64,000 bases of DNA from Streptomyces tagetis (GCF_018069565.1 NZ_JAGPNL010000002.1:558001-622000), one strand, 5' to 3'. Counted from the stretch's first letter, positions 33,889-42,841 are shown. Notes: a model not told the origin generated them from the letters alone. Numbers and translations: made by a program.

Positions 33889-35256
33889 TCAGGGAGCCGC
33901 CGCCGGGACCTCGCCCGGGGCGCCGGACCGGGAGCCGCCGCCGAGCAGCCGCACCAGGCCGGAGGCGAGCGCGACGTGCCAGCAGGCGTGGTCGTGACCG
34001 CCGTTGTACGTGTCGAGGCTCACCCGGTACCCGGCCGAGCGCAGCGTCTCGTACAGCACGCGGTGGTCCCCGGCCGAGGAGCCCTCGTGCAGGCCCGCGT
34101 CCAGGTGGACCGTCAGGGGACGTGCCGGCCCGGACGCGTACTGTCCGGCGAGCCAGGGCGTGTCGCCCCCCGGCGGCGGGGGGCCGGCGGTCGCGGCGAG
34201 GCCGGGGTGCCACCACAGCGAGGCCGACTGGGACAGGACGTTGCCGAACCGCTCCGGCCGCAGGTGCCCCGCGTACAGGGCGGTCACGCCGCCGAGGCTC
34301 TGTCCGGCGACCACCGTGCGCCGGGGGTCGGTGGAGAGCGGCCAGCGGCCGGCCGCCCAGGGCAGCAACTCGTCGGCCAGGAAGGCGACGAAGGGCTCCC
34401 GGCCGCCGAGGTCGCGCCGGCGGGTCTCGCGGTCCACGGCGTCCGGCGCCACCACGACCAGCGGGGGCAGCGCCCGGTCGGCGATGAGCGCGTCGAGGGT
34501 GTCCCCGAAGCCGAGCCGGCCGAACCACATGTCGCCGTCGCACAGCACCACGACCGGCAACGGTTCGCCGTCCGCGTCCTCCTGACGGGGCGGCAGGTAG
34601 ACCCAGGCGTCCCGGTCGCCGACCGGCGGGCCGGCCGGCACGCGGTGACGCTCGACGCGGCCGGCCGGCACCGTGCCGCGCCGCCCCGCCCACGGCTCGG
34701 CCGGGGCGTCGGGCAGGGCGAAGACCGAACCATCCGCGACCCGCCAACGGGCCGCTATCCGGCGGCGGTTGAGGGGATCGGCCGCGGCGTGCGCGGACAG
34801 CGACCGCAGCCACCGCTGGAGCGCGACCGGCTCCTCGGGCGGCAGGCCGAGGGAGATGTCCGCGGCCATCCGGTAGATCCCGCGGTGGTCGGAGCGCAGC
34901 CGCAGGCCCAGGTGCCACACGTCGGTGCCGGGCACCGGCTCCAGCAGCGAACCGGCCAGGTGGTCCCGGTCGGTGATGCGGTTGCCGAGCAACAGCACCT
35001 GGCGGGTGGTGCGGTGACCGCGCCACAGGAACGTCACGGCCCGGTGGCCCGGCGCCCCGCCGATCCGCTCGACGAGCGGGGTGCCGCGCCGCTCCGCCTC
35101 CGCCCAGAACTCGTCGGCGAGCGCGGTCCGTTCGGCCTCACCGGCGGCCCGCTCCACGGCCTCCGCGAGGCGCGCGACGCGGGGGCCCGTGACCCGGACG
35201 GGGCGGACGTCCGGCGTGGCGGCACCGTGGGGGGTGGGACGGGGGAGCGTGGTCAT
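33889..35256 (-). CDS. fes: Enterochelin esterase (Fes family), second copy
   Basis: A 455-residue paralogue of the esterase at 26.6 kb: N-terminal DUF3327 domain (DEFWAEAERRGTPLVERIGG, AVTFLWRGHRTTRQVLLLGN, DVWHLGLRLRSDHRGIYRM), alpha/beta-hydrolase with VVVLCDGDMWFG, nucleophile elbow VVAGQSLGGVTALYAG and terminal NGGHDHACW His. First gene of the siderophore operon (fes2, leader ORF, dhbA, small ORF, dhbB, ArCP, dhbF), preceded by an iron box about 80 bp upstream. The last 25 residues are Gly/Ser/Pro-rich. Confidence 0.92.
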   Translation of the reverse strand: MTTLPRPTPHGAATPDVRPVRVTGPRVARLAEAVERAAGEAERTALADEFWAEAERRGTPLVERIGGAPGHRAVTFLWRGHRTTRQVLLLGNRITDRDHLAGSLLEPVPGTDVWHLGLRLRSDHRGIYRMAADISLGLPPEEPVALQRWLRSLSAHAAADPLNRRRIAARWRVADGSVFALPDAPAEPWAGRRGTVPAGRVERHRVPAGPPVGDRDAWVYLPPRQEDADGEPLPVVVLCDGDMWFGRLGFGDTLDALIADRALPPLVVVAPDAVDRETRRRDLGGREPFVAFLADELLPWAAGRWPLSTDPRRTVVAGQSLGGVTALYAGHLRPERFGNVLSQSASLWWHPGLAATAGPPPPGGDTPWLAGQYASGPARPLTVHLDAGLHEGSSAGDHRVLYETLRSAGYRVSLDTYNGGHDHACWHVALASGLVRLLGGGSRSGAPGEVPAAAP

Positions 35257-35333
35257 CGGTGGACTCCGTGGCCGCTGGTCGCAGGGCAGGGGGCGGGCCG
35301 TGGGCGACCGGCGGAATCCGTCGGCGCCTCAAG

Positions 35334-35352
35334 TAAGGCTAGCCTAAGCTAA
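35334..35352 (-). promoter_or_regulatory. Iron box of the siderophore operon
   Basis: Minus strand TTAGCTTAGGCTAGCCTTA matches 16 of 19 positions of the DmdR/IdeR consensus. It lies about 80 bp before fes2. TAGGCT or TAGCCT inside it could serve as -10 box, so repressor and polymerase would compete. Confidence 0.88.
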
Positions 35353-35489
35353 CCATAGATCCAGGCCCTTTGAGCGTTCGAGGTTCAACAGTCCGTACCG
35401 GGAGTACGATCCCGCGTCGTAGGCACCCCTCCCGCGTCCGTTCGGCCGGGCCCGGCCGTCCGCACGGGCCACCCCTCCCTACCGTCGAG

Positions 35490-35495
35490 TAATAT
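35490..35495 (+). promoter_or_regulatory. -10 element TAATAT upstream of the coupled ORF/peroxiredoxin
   Basis: A clear A/T-rich hexamer in very G/C-rich DNA, 27 bases before the GTG at 35523. No convincing -35 is seen. Confidence 0.4.
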
Positions 35496-35522
35496 CGCGC
35501 GCACCCCCCCGGAGGAGGAACC

Positions 35523-35687
35523 GTGTCCCGGTCCGACCGTTCTGCCCTGCCGCCCGCCGTCGAGGCGGCCGTGGACCGGCGCCACCGCGCCGCACCCCAC
35601 CAGGCCCCAGCCCGCGCCACCGCCCCGCCGGGCGCCCCGGTGCCGGGGGCGCGCTCCGTCGCCCCGGCCGCCGGAGGGCGGCCGTGA
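35523..35687 (+). CDS. 54-residue ORF translationally coupled to peroxiredoxin
   Basis: GTG start preceded by GGAGGAGGAA at ideal spacing, one of the best ribosome sites in the window; the TGA overlaps the peroxiredoxin GTG (GTGA). The peptide begins MSRSDRSALPPAVEAAVDRR and continues Ala/Pro/Arg-rich with no cysteine, membrane span or domain I know. It is either a small protein made with the peroxiredoxin or a translated leader that sets its expression. Confidence 0.6.
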   Translation: MSRSDRSALPPAVEAAVDRRHRAAPHQAPARATAPPGAPVPGARSVAPAAGGRP

Positions 35688-36154
35688 GCGGGCGGCCGGT
35701 CACCGGCGACCGGGTCGAGGACTTCACGCTGCCCGACGAGACCGGCACCCCGCGCCGGCTCACCGATCTGCTCGCCGACGGCCCGGTCGTGCTCTTCTTC
35801 TACCCCGCCGCCCTCACCCCCGGCTGCACCGCCGAGGCGTGCCACTTCCGCGACCTGGCCGCCGAATTCGCCGCCCTCGGCGCCCGCGCCGTGGGGATCA
35901 GCGGCGACACCGTCGCCCGGCAGCACGAGTTCGCCGGCCGCCACGGCCTCGGGATGCCGCTCCTCTCGGACCCCGACGGCACGGTCCGTGGGCGCTTCGG
36001 CGTCGCGCGCGGATTCGCCCTGGCACCCACCCGGCGGATCACCTACGTCATCGCCCCGGACCGCACCGTGCTGGAGGTCGTCCGCAGCGAACTGCGGATG
36101 TCCGTGCACGCCGATCGGGCCCTCGACGCCCTCCGTACGCACCGCCGCGGTTGA
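35684..36154 (+). CDS. Thioredoxin-dependent peroxiredoxin, BCP/PrxQ type
   Basis: A 156-residue thiol peroxidase reducing H2O2 and alkyl hydroperoxides. GDRVEDFTLPDETGTPRRLTDLLADGPVVLFFYPAALTPGCTAEACHFRD contains the peroxidatic Cys (about 48) and, five residues on, the candidate resolving Cys, the BCP arrangement; GISGDTVARQHEFAGRHGLGMPLLSD follows. GGAGGG precedes the GTG start, which overlaps the stop of the 54-residue ORF. A SigB-like element for the next gene overlaps its stop codon. Confidence 0.93.
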   Translation: MSGRPVTGDRVEDFTLPDETGTPRRLTDLLADGPVVLFFYPAALTPGCTAEACHFRDLAAEFAALGARAVGISGDTVARQHEFAGRHGLGMPLLSDPDGTVRGRFGVARGFALAPTRRITYVIAPDRTVLEVVRSELRMSVHADRALDALRTHRRG

Positions 36155-36174
36155 AACCGGGCGGCAATGGGTCA
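36149..36174 (+). promoter_or_regulatory. Weak SigB-like promoter before the SpoIIE-type phosphatase
   Basis: GGTT, 16 bases, GGGTCA: the -35 and spacing fit the SigB family but the -10 differs at two of six positions. It would start transcription only a few bases before the ATG at 36187, and no good ribosome site is seen, so the transcript could be nearly leaderless. Confidence 0.3.
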
Positions 36175-36186
36175 ATCCTGGACGCT

Positions 36187-38541
36187 ATGGAGCACGTCTC
36201 CGCTGCGGCGACCCTGAGTGCCGACGGCATGGTGACGGGGTGGAGTGAGGGCGCCCGGCGGCTGACCGGCTATCCGGCCGAGGAGGCCGTGGGACGGGAC
36301 GCCCGGGAACTACTGGCCCAGGAAGTGCCGGCCGGAGCGTTGCCCGCGCTGGCGGGCACCGCCGACGTGCGGTGCCGCGACGGCACGGTCGTCGCGCTCC
36401 GGCTGCGCGGCTGCGCCCTGACCGGCCCCGGCGGCACCCCCGCGGGGTACGTCGTCACCGCGGAACCACCCGGCGGGGGTGAGCCCTCGCCGGCCGAGCG
36501 GGCCTTCGAACAGGCCACCGTGTCGATGTCCGTCTTCGACACCCGTCAGCGCTATCTGCGGGTCAACGAGGTGGCCTGCGAGGTCATGGGCCGTCCCGAG
36601 GCCGAACTGGTCGGCCGCTCCCTCCCGGACACCCTGCGCGACCCCGCGCAGAGCCAGGGCTTCCTGGAGCACCTGCGCCAGGTCGCCGAGACCGGCCGGC
36701 CGGAGCGCTACGAGAGCGTCACCGGCACTTCCCCCCACGACCGCAGCCACGCCTGGGTGACCGAGATGTGGCCGGTGCGGGACGGCTCCGGCGAGGTGCT
36801 GGGCACCGCCCTCGCCGCCTTCGACAGCACCGAGCACTACTGGGCGCGCGAGCGGCTGGCGCTGCTCAACGAGTCCGCCGCGGCCATCGGCACCACCCTG
36901 GACCTGGTACGGACCGCCGAGGAACTGATCGAGGTGGTCGTCCCCCGGTTCGCGGACTTCGCCAGCGTCGACCTCATGGAATGGGTCCTGGACACCCAGG
37001 ACGCGCCGGCGCCCCTCATGGAGGAGATCCCGCTGCGCCGGGTCGCCCACGGCTCCCTCACCGAGGGCACCCCGGAGGCGTCCGTCCGCCTGGGGCAGGT
37101 GGACGTGCACCCCGCCCCCTCGCCGCTCGTCCGCGCGATGCGCGAGGGCCGGGTGTACCTCGGCCGGGCGGACGAGCCGGACTTCGTCCGGTGGGTCGCC
37201 GAACGCGACGCCCGCTCCTCCCAGGGCCGTGCCTTCCGCGCGCGGGCCCACTCCATGCTGGTCGTGCCGCTGCGGGCCCGCGGCATCACCCTCGGCGTGG
37301 CCGTGGCCGTACGCGCCGACCACCCCGACGAGTACGGGCCCGACGACGTGGTGTTCGCCGAGGAACTCGCCAGCCGCGCCGCGGTCTGCATCGACAACGC
37401 CCGCCGCTTCGCGCGGGAGCGCACCACCGCCCTCACCCTCCAGCACAGCCTGCTCCCCACGGGCATGCCCGGACAGGCCGCCGTCGAGGTGGCCCACCGC
37501 TACCTGCCCTCGGTGTCGGCGGAGGGCGTCGGCGGCGACTGGTTCGACGTCATCCCGCTCTCCGGCAGCCGCGTCGCCCTCGTCGTCGGCGACGTGGTCG
37601 GCCACGGCATCCCCTCCTCGGCGACCATGGGCCGCCTGTGCACCGCCGTACGGACCCTCGCCGACGTGGACCTGCCTCCCGACGAACTCCTCACCCACCT
37701 CGACGACCTGGTCACCCACCTGGGCGCAGGCGACGACAACGGCGAGGTCGCCGAACTGGGCGCGACCTGCCTGTACGCCGTCTACGACCCCGTCTCCCGC
37801 CGCCTCACCCTGGCCGCCGCGGGCCACCCGGCCCCCGCCCTGGTCCTGCCCGACGGCACCGCCCGGCTGCTCCCGGTGAGCGCCGGTCCGCCGCTCGGCG
37901 TGGGCGGCCTGCCCTTCGAGGCGACCGAGGTGGAACTGCCCGAGGGTTCCGTCCTCGCCCTCTACACCGACGGGCTCGTCGAGGACCGCGACCGCGACCT
38001 GGACCAGACCACCGCGGAACTGTGCCGCGCCCTGACCGCGCCCGCCGCCTCGCTCGACGCCCTGTGCGACAGCGTGCTGAAGGACGTGATGCCCGAGGCG
38101 CGCGGCGACGACGTGGCCCTCCTGCTGGCCCGCACCCGCGCGCTCGGCGCCGGCCAGGTCGCCACCTGGAACGTGCCTGCCGACCCCGAGCAGGTGGCCG
38201 AGATCCGGCAGGCCGTCACCCGGCAACTGATCGCCTGGGGACTGGGGGAGACCGCGTTCATCACCGAACTCGTCGTCAGCGAACTGGTCACCAACGCCAT
38301 CCGGTACGGCGAGGCGCCCATCCAGCTCCGCCTGATCCGCGACCGCTCCCTCATCTGCGAGGTCTCCGACGCGAGTTCCACCTCGCCGCACCTGCGCCGG
38401 GCGCACGCCTTCGACGAGGGCGGCCGGGGGCTGCTGCTGGTCGCCCAGCTCACCCAGCGCTGGGGCAGCCGCCAGACCGACTACGGCAAGACCATCTGGG
38501 CCGAGCAGCCACTGCCCCCGAGCGAGCGCTCCGGCGAGTGA
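36187..38541 (+). CDS. PAS-PAS-GAF-SpoIIE phosphatase with C-terminal HATPase
   Basis: A 784-residue cytoplasmic switch protein. Order: PAS (about 5-100, DGMVTGWSEGARRLTGYPAEEAVG), second PAS (about 110-225, TVSMSVFDTRQRYLRVNEVACEVMGRPEAELVG), GAF (about 235-400), PP2C/SpoIIE phosphatase (about 420-640, GGDWFDVIPL, VVGDVVGHGIPSSATM, GDDVALLLAR) and an RsbW-like HATPase (about 655-775, ELVTNAIRYGEAP, GGRGLLLVAQL). Such proteins dephosphorylate anti-anti-sigma factors and can also phosphorylate them, in answer to a ligand sensed by PAS/GAF. No antagonist gene is adjacent. Confidence 0.93.
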   Translation: MEHVSAAATLSADGMVTGWSEGARRLTGYPAEEAVGRDARELLAQEVPAGALPALAGTADVRCRDGTVVALRLRGCALTGPGGTPAGYVVTAEPPGGGEPSPAERAFEQATVSMSVFDTRQRYLRVNEVACEVMGRPEAELVGRSLPDTLRDPAQSQGFLEHLRQVAETGRPERYESVTGTSPHDRSHAWVTEMWPVRDGSGEVLGTALAAFDSTEHYWARERLALLNESAAAIGTTLDLVRTAEELIEVVVPRFADFASVDLMEWVLDTQDAPAPLMEEIPLRRVAHGSLTEGTPEASVRLGQVDVHPAPSPLVRAMREGRVYLGRADEPDFVRWVAERDARSSQGRAFRARAHSMLVVPLRARGITLGVAVAVRADHPDEYGPDDVVFAEELASRAAVCIDNARRFARERTTALTLQHSLLPTGMPGQAAVEVAHRYLPSVSAEGVGGDWFDVIPLSGSRVALVVGDVVGHGIPSSATMGRLCTAVRTLADVDLPPDELLTHLDDLVTHLGAGDDNGEVAELGATCLYAVYDPVSRRLTLAAAGHPAPALVLPDGTARLLPVSAGPPLGVGGLPFEATEVELPEGSVLALYTDGLVEDRDRDLDQTTAELCRALTAPAASLDALCDSVLKDVMPEARGDDVALLLARTRALGAGQVATWNVPADPEQVAEIRQAVTRQLIAWGLGETAFITELVVSELVTNAIRYGEAPIQLRLIRDRSLICEVSDASSTSPHLRRAHAFDEGGRGLLLVAQLTQRWGSRQTDYGKTIWAEQPLPPSERSGE

Positions 38542-38586
38542 CCGGGCCCCGGCGAGTCACCAGGGCCCGGCGAGTGACCGGGTCCC
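38533..38586. repeat. 18-bp tandem repeat, three copies, over a stop codon
   Basis: ggcgagtgaccgggcccc (38533-38550), ggcgagtcaccagggccc (38551-38568), ggcgagtgaccgggtccc (38569-38586). The phosphatase stop TGA is inside the first copy. The unit length keeps frame, so expansion would not alter the upstream protein except by loss of the stop. Confidence 0.85.
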
Positions 38587-38604
38587 GGTGGGCGCCCCGG
38601 TGGC

Positions 38605-39231
38605 TTACCGGCCGAGTTCCCCGGCGGCCTCCGCCGCGACCTGCGCGAGGGTCCGGCCGCTGGTGACCGACCGGGCCCGCCACGGGTCCGGGGCGCCCCG
38701 GCCGCGGCCCGCGCCGCCCGCCGTCCTCACCAGCAGCCACGCCTCCTCGCCGGCGGAGCCGGGGCCGCCCCGGAAACGGGTGAGCGCGTACTCGCCGCGC
38801 AGCTTGGCGCCGTACAGCCGGAACCTGGCGTGGCCCTGCTCCAGGGACCGGCCGAAGCCGACCGGCCGGCCCGCGCGGTCGTGGCTCAGCGGCTCGTACG
38901 TGCCGCGGTCCCAGACGATCACCGTGCCGCCGCCGTACTCGCCCGCCGGGATCACGCCCTCGAACTCCTCGTACTCCAGCGGGTGGTCCTCCGTGGGGAC
39001 CGCGAGCCGCCGGTCGCCCGGATCGCCGGACGGCCCCTTCGGCACCGCCCAGGACCGCAGGACGTCGTCGACCTGCAACCGGACGTCGAAGTGCGTCCTG
39101 CGGGCGTCGTGGATCTGCACCACGAACCGGGGCCGCCCGTTGCCCGGGTGCCCCGCTCGTCCCGAGGGTTCGGCGGTGCGGCCGAAGTCCCGCCGGCCGC
39201 GGTACTCCCGCAGCCCGTCGTCCTCGCCCAT
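38605..39231 (-). CDS. LigD-type 3'-phosphoesterase domain protein
   Basis: A 208-residue stand-alone version of the phosphoesterase domain of bacterial LigD, which trims 3'-phosphate and ribonucleotide ends during end joining. Signature: FVVQIHDARRTHFDVRLQVDDVLRSWAVPKGPS with the catalytic His/Asp/Arg, then EDHPLEYEEFEGVIPAGEYGGGTVIVWDRG. A short tail with SGRTLAQVAAEA follows. AAGGAG precedes the ATG. No Ku, primase-polymerase or ligase gene is adjacent; a ligase lies at 23 kb. Streptomyces commonly encodes LigD activities on separate genes. Confidence 0.92.
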   Translation of the reverse strand: MGEDDGLREYRGRRDFGRTAEPSGRAGHPGNGRPRFVVQIHDARRTHFDVRLQVDDVLRSWAVPKGPSGDPGDRRLAVPTEDHPLEYEEFEGVIPAGEYGGGTVIVWDRGTYEPLSHDRAGRPVGFGRSLEQGHARFRLYGAKLRGEYALTRFRGGPGSAGEEAWLLVRTAGGAGRGRGAPDPWRARSVTSGRTLAQVAAEAAGELGR

Positions 39232-39278
39232 CCCCGGCTCCTTCCCGCAGGCCGCGCGGGCCTGCCATGGGTACCCGT

Positions 39279-40109
39279 TCAGAACTCCTCGTGCACCTCG
39301 GGGTCCCCGCCCATCCGCCGGGGTGCCCGGTCGGACAGGGCGCGCATCTGGGCGTCGTCCAGGGTGAAGCCGAAGACGTCGAGGTTGGCCCGCTGCCGGG
39401 CGGGGTCGGCCGACTTGGGGATGGGCACCGCGCCGAGCTGGGTGTGCCAGCGCAGCACCGCCTGGGCCGGGGTCACGCCGTGCGCCCCGGCGACCCGGGC
39501 CACGGCCGGGTCGGCCAGCAGGTCGCTGCCGCGCCCCAGCGGGCTCCAGCTCTCGGTGCGGATGCCCCGGCCTTCGTGGAAGGCGCGCAGCTCGTCCTGG
39601 GGGAGGAAGGGATGCAGCTCGATCTGGTTGACGGACGGCAGGACGCCGGTCTCCCGCTCCAGCCGTTCGATGTGCGCGGCCGTGAAGTTGGAGACGCCGA
39701 TCGACCGTACGAGTCCGTCCTCGCGGAGCTTGACCATGGCCTTCCAGGAGTCGACGTACCGGTCGACGCGGGGCAGCGGCCAGTGGATGAGGTACAGGTC
39801 GACGCGGTCCAGGCCGAGGCGGGCGCGGGAGGTCTCGAAGGAGGCGAGGGTCTCCTCGTAGCCGTGGTCGCGGCCGGGGAGCTTGGTCGTCACCACGATC
39901 TCCTCCCGGTCCACCCCGGCCCCGGCCAGCCCCCGGCCGACACCCCTCTCGTTGCGGTAGTTCGCGGCCGTGTCGATCAGGCGGTACCCCGACCGCAGGG
40001 CCTCGCGGACCGCCCGCTCGGCCTCGTCGTCCGTCATCGGCCAGGTGCCCAGCCCGAGGGCGGGCAGCGCGGTGCCGTCGTTGAGCGGGTACGCCGGGAT
40101 GCTGATCAC
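39279..40109 (-). CDS. Aldo/keto reductase
   Basis: A 276-residue NADPH-dependent reductase of the AKR5/2,5-diketo-gluconate reductase group. Tetrad: Asp and Tyr in RLIDTAANYRNE, Lys in VTTKLPG, His in LYLIHWPLP; IGVSNF and PIPKSADPARQRANL (cofactor binding) are present. The GTG start has GAGGAGG at good distance; the longer open frame upstream is not needed. Physiological substrate unknown. Confidence 0.93.
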   Translation of the reverse strand: MISIPAYPLNDGTALPALGLGTWPMTDDEAERAVREALRSGYRLIDTAANYRNERGVGRGLAGAGVDREEIVVTTKLPGRDHGYEETLASFETSRARLGLDRVDLYLIHWPLPRVDRYVDSWKAMVKLREDGLVRSIGVSNFTAAHIERLERETGVLPSVNQIELHPFLPQDELRAFHEGRGIRTESWSPLGRGSDLLADPAVARVAGAHGVTPAQAVLRWHTQLGAVPIPKSADPARQRANLDVFGFTLDDAQMRALSDRAPRRMGGDPEVHEEF

Positions 40110-40291
40110 GGTGGGGCCTCCTCGTCCGTACGGTGACTCCCTCCAGCCTCCCGGACACCACGGCGCGCGACCAGCCGGACGGCGTCCGGCCGCCCGCGGG
40201 CGGAAAAGGCACCGTCGCCACGGGCGGCGAACCCTGCCACGATCGGCGGTGGACCCGGCACGGGCGGACACGGACTACCCACGGAGCGCTG

Positions 40292-41305
40292 ATGACGACG
40301 GACAGGGCCACGACGACCGAGACACCCCGGCCGACACGGACGCCGCGGGCGGTACAGGAGGCCGGACGGGCGGCCGGGATCGAGGTGAAACCGGTCGCCG
40401 GACACATCGGCGCCGAGATCGAGGGCGTCGACCTCGCCGCCGGGCTCTCCGAGGCGCAGGTCGCGGCGGTCCGGGCGGCGGTCCTGCGCTGGAAGGTGGT
40501 GTTCTTCCGCGGCCAGCACCTGGACCACGCGGGGCACGTCGCCTTCGCGCGCTGCTTCGGCGAACCGGTGCTGCTGCCCCGGCGCGGGAAGGCGTCACCG
40601 CCCGGGGTGCCGGAGATCGAGACCACCGCCGACCGGCTGGAGCTGGGCGGACGCTACGGAATGGACCACGAGGAGTGGCTGCGCCGCAGGCGCCACACCC
40701 TGCTGCGCGGCTGGCACTGCGACCACGGCGCCCGCGTCGACCCGCCGGCCTTCACCCTGCTGCGCGCCGAGACCGTGCCCCCCTACGGCGGCGACACCAC
40801 CTGGTCCAACCTCCAGGCCGCCTACGCCGGGCTCTCCGCCCCGTTCCGCGCCTTCGTCGACGGGCTGCGCGCCGAACACCGCCTCGGCGTCGGCTACCAG
40901 AGCCGGCCCGGCGACGACGCCTACGCCCGGCACCTGCTGGACCACCAGGTGGCCACCGTGCACCCGCTGGTCCGGGTCCACCCCGAGACGGGGGAGCGGG
41001 TGCTGTTCGTCAACGGCTACTACGTCGAGCAGATCACCGGCCTCTCCCGGCCGGAGAGCAGCGCGGTCCTGGACCTCCTGGTGGAACAGGCGGCCCGGCC
41101 CGAGTACACGGTGCGCTTCCGCTGGGAGCCGGGCAGCCTCGCCTTCTGGGACAACCGGGCCACCATCCACCTCGCCCCCGGCGACAGCGCCCACCTCGGC
41201 CACCCCCGCGTCATGCACCGGGTGATGCTCGCCGGCGAGGTGCCGGTGGGTGTCGACGGCGCCCCCTCGAAGCCGCTCACGGGCAGCGCGCCGGGCCTCT
41301 GGTGA
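40292..41305 (+). CDS. TauD/TfdA family Fe(II)/2-oxoglutarate dioxygenase
   Basis: A 337-residue dioxygenase. Metal ligands are His142 and Asp144 in WHCDHGA and His293 in WDNRATIHLA; the 2-oxoglutarate Arg is in MHRVML (about 310). The N-terminus IEVKPVAGHIGAEIEGVDLAAGLS is typical. Such enzymes cleave taurine, alkylsulfates or phenoxyacids, or hydroxylate natural products; the substrate cannot be told. CGGAG precedes the ATG. It diverges from the aldo/keto reductase gene, with no transporter nearby. Confidence 0.9.
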   Translation: MTTDRATTTETPRPTRTPRAVQEAGRAAGIEVKPVAGHIGAEIEGVDLAAGLSEAQVAAVRAAVLRWKVVFFRGQHLDHAGHVAFARCFGEPVLLPRRGKASPPGVPEIETTADRLELGGRYGMDHEEWLRRRRHTLLRGWHCDHGARVDPPAFTLLRAETVPPYGGDTTWSNLQAAYAGLSAPFRAFVDGLRAEHRLGVGYQSRPGDDAYARHLLDHQVATVHPLVRVHPETGERVLFVNGYYVEQITGLSRPESSAVLDLLVEQAARPEYTVRFRWEPGSLAFWDNRATIHLAPGDSAHLGHPRVMHRVMLAGEVPVGVDGAPSKPLTGSAPGLW

Positions 41306-41320
41306 CGGCCCGGCACCGGG

Positions 41321-42841
41321 TCAGGCAGCGGTCCGGGGCAGTGGGATCGTCACCTCGTCCTCGACGGGCGGGTCGGTCTCCTGGGCGCGGTTTCCGGTGG
41401 CGGCGTGGCAGCGCAGCCGCACCGCGTCCGGGGAGACGTCGAGCCGCAGGAAGGACTTGAAGAACGGCGGGGAGTACGACACCGACCCCGGCGAGAAGAG
41501 CCGCGCGTACATCTCGCGCACCGGCAGCCTGAACCGCCGGCGCCGCCCCGGCCGCCGCCCGGTGCCCAGCAGCGCGGCGACGAGCCGGGTGCGCCGGGTG
41601 ACCCGCGCGGCGCCCGCGGCCCGGCCGGTCCGGATGCCCAGCCGCTCGGCGATCACGGCGGTGGCCTCGGCCTCGGTCAGGGTGAGCAGCCGCCGCAGCC
41701 GCAGCCTCCGCCCGTACAGGGCGCTGTAGAAGGCGAGCGAGTCGCCGCGCAGCGGATAGCAGCGGAAGTCCTGCTCGCCCACCCCGGCCACCGCGACGCG
41801 GGGGATGGTGTGGGTGGCGTGCATGAACGCCCCGCCGCCGCCCGCGACGACGTACTGGACGGTGCGGCCGTCCACGTCGACCGGATAGCGCTGGTAGTTG
41901 TGGATGTCGCCGCCGATCGCCGCGACGTAGTGGTGGCCGGGGTCGCGCACGATGTCGTCGACGGTGCCGCCGCCCTCGATCGGGCAGGGGTGGTGCTCGC
42001 CGTCCACGTAGAGCGGGGAGCCGGTGACGAGGATCTTCGGGCGCGGTCCCCGGGACACCTCGCGCAGCCAGGCGCCCTGTTCCGCGTCGACGGTGCCGAG
42101 CAGCCCGGTGTCGATGCCGACGATACGGACCGGTCCGGCGTCGATCGCCCAGTACGGTCCCGGCTGGACGGCCTGCTGCGTGGGGGCGGAGCGCAGCCGC
42201 CGGTCCTCCTCCAGCCGCCGGCCGTCGTCCGGGCGCGGCCGGTGCCACAGCAGGGACCGCAGCCGGGCCCGCCCGAGGGGGCGCGGGGCGGGCTCGGGCG
42301 GCAGGGGCGCCTCCCGCTCGCCGCAGAAGACGCGGACGAAGCCGCCGAGGTCCTCGTACCAGTCGTGGTTGCCGGGTATCGCGTAGACGGGCGCCGGATA
42401 GTCCCGGTAGGGGCGGAAGAACTTGGCGCCGTAGTCGTCGGCGCTGCCCACCGGGTAGATGACGTCGCTGGCGATGACGGCGAACCGGGTGTCCCGCCCG
42501 GCGGCCAGCAGGCCCGGCACGACGGCGTACTGGGACTCGCCGCCCTCCCCGGTGTCGCCGACGACCAGGAAGGAGAAGCGGTCCGGGTCGTCCCGCCGGA
42601 TCACCTTGTCGGCCGGGGCTCCCCGGGCCGCCGCCCGCTCCACCCAGCGGGCGCGGGTGCGGCCGGTGGGGTCGCCCAGCCAGGAGGCGAGGACGCCGTT
42701 GCGGGCGGCCCACAGGATCTTGGGATTCAGCCAGGACAGCCTCTGGGCCCGGCCGGGCATCAGGCTCCGGTAGGAGCCGGGCTCGGCCGCGCCCCAGCCG
42801 GCGCCCGCGGCGGTCTCACGTGAGGAGTCGGAGTCGGACAC
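41321..42841 (-). CDS. Calcineurin-like metallophosphoesterase
   Basis: A 506-residue phosphoesterase. Metal-binding motifs are SFLVVGDTGEGGESQ, IPGNHDWYEDLGGFVRVF, and GGDIHNYQRYPV with AGGGGAFMHATHT. The sequence between, including PYWAIDAGPVRIVGIDTGLLGT, suits the large actinobacterial membrane-free phosphoesterase family of unknown substrate. The C-terminal third (from about 350) has no recognised domain. GTG start. No signal peptide. Confidence 0.88.
   Translation of the reverse strand: MSDSDSSRETAAGAGWGAAEPGSYRSLMPGRAQRLSWLNPKILWAARNGVLASWLGDPTGRTRARWVERAAARGAPADKVIRRDDPDRFSFLVVGDTGEGGESQYAVVPGLLAAGRDTRFAVIASDVIYPVGSADDYGAKFFRPYRDYPAPVYAIPGNHDWYEDLGGFVRVFCGEREAPLPPEPAPRPLGRARLRSLLWHRPRPDDGRRLEEDRRLRSAPTQQAVQPGPYWAIDAGPVRIVGIDTGLLGTVDAEQGAWLREVSRGPRPKILVTGSPLYVDGEHHPCPIEGGGTVDDIVRDPGHHYVAAIGGDIHNYQRYPVDVDGRTVQYVVAGGGGAFMHATHTIPRVAVAGVGEQDFRCYPLRGDSLAFYSALYGRRLRLRRLLTLTEAEATAVIAERLGIRTGRAAGAARVTRRTRLVAALLGTGRRPGRRRRFRLPVREMYARLFSPGSVSYSPPFFKSFLRLDVSPDAVRLRCHAATGNRAQETDPPVEDEVTIPLPRTAA

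Noticed and set aside
39265..39280. GGGTAC on the minus strand before the LigD-phosphoesterase gene as a SigB promoter
   Set aside because: No GNNT at 14-16 bases upstream; nearest candidate is at 18. Probably chance.
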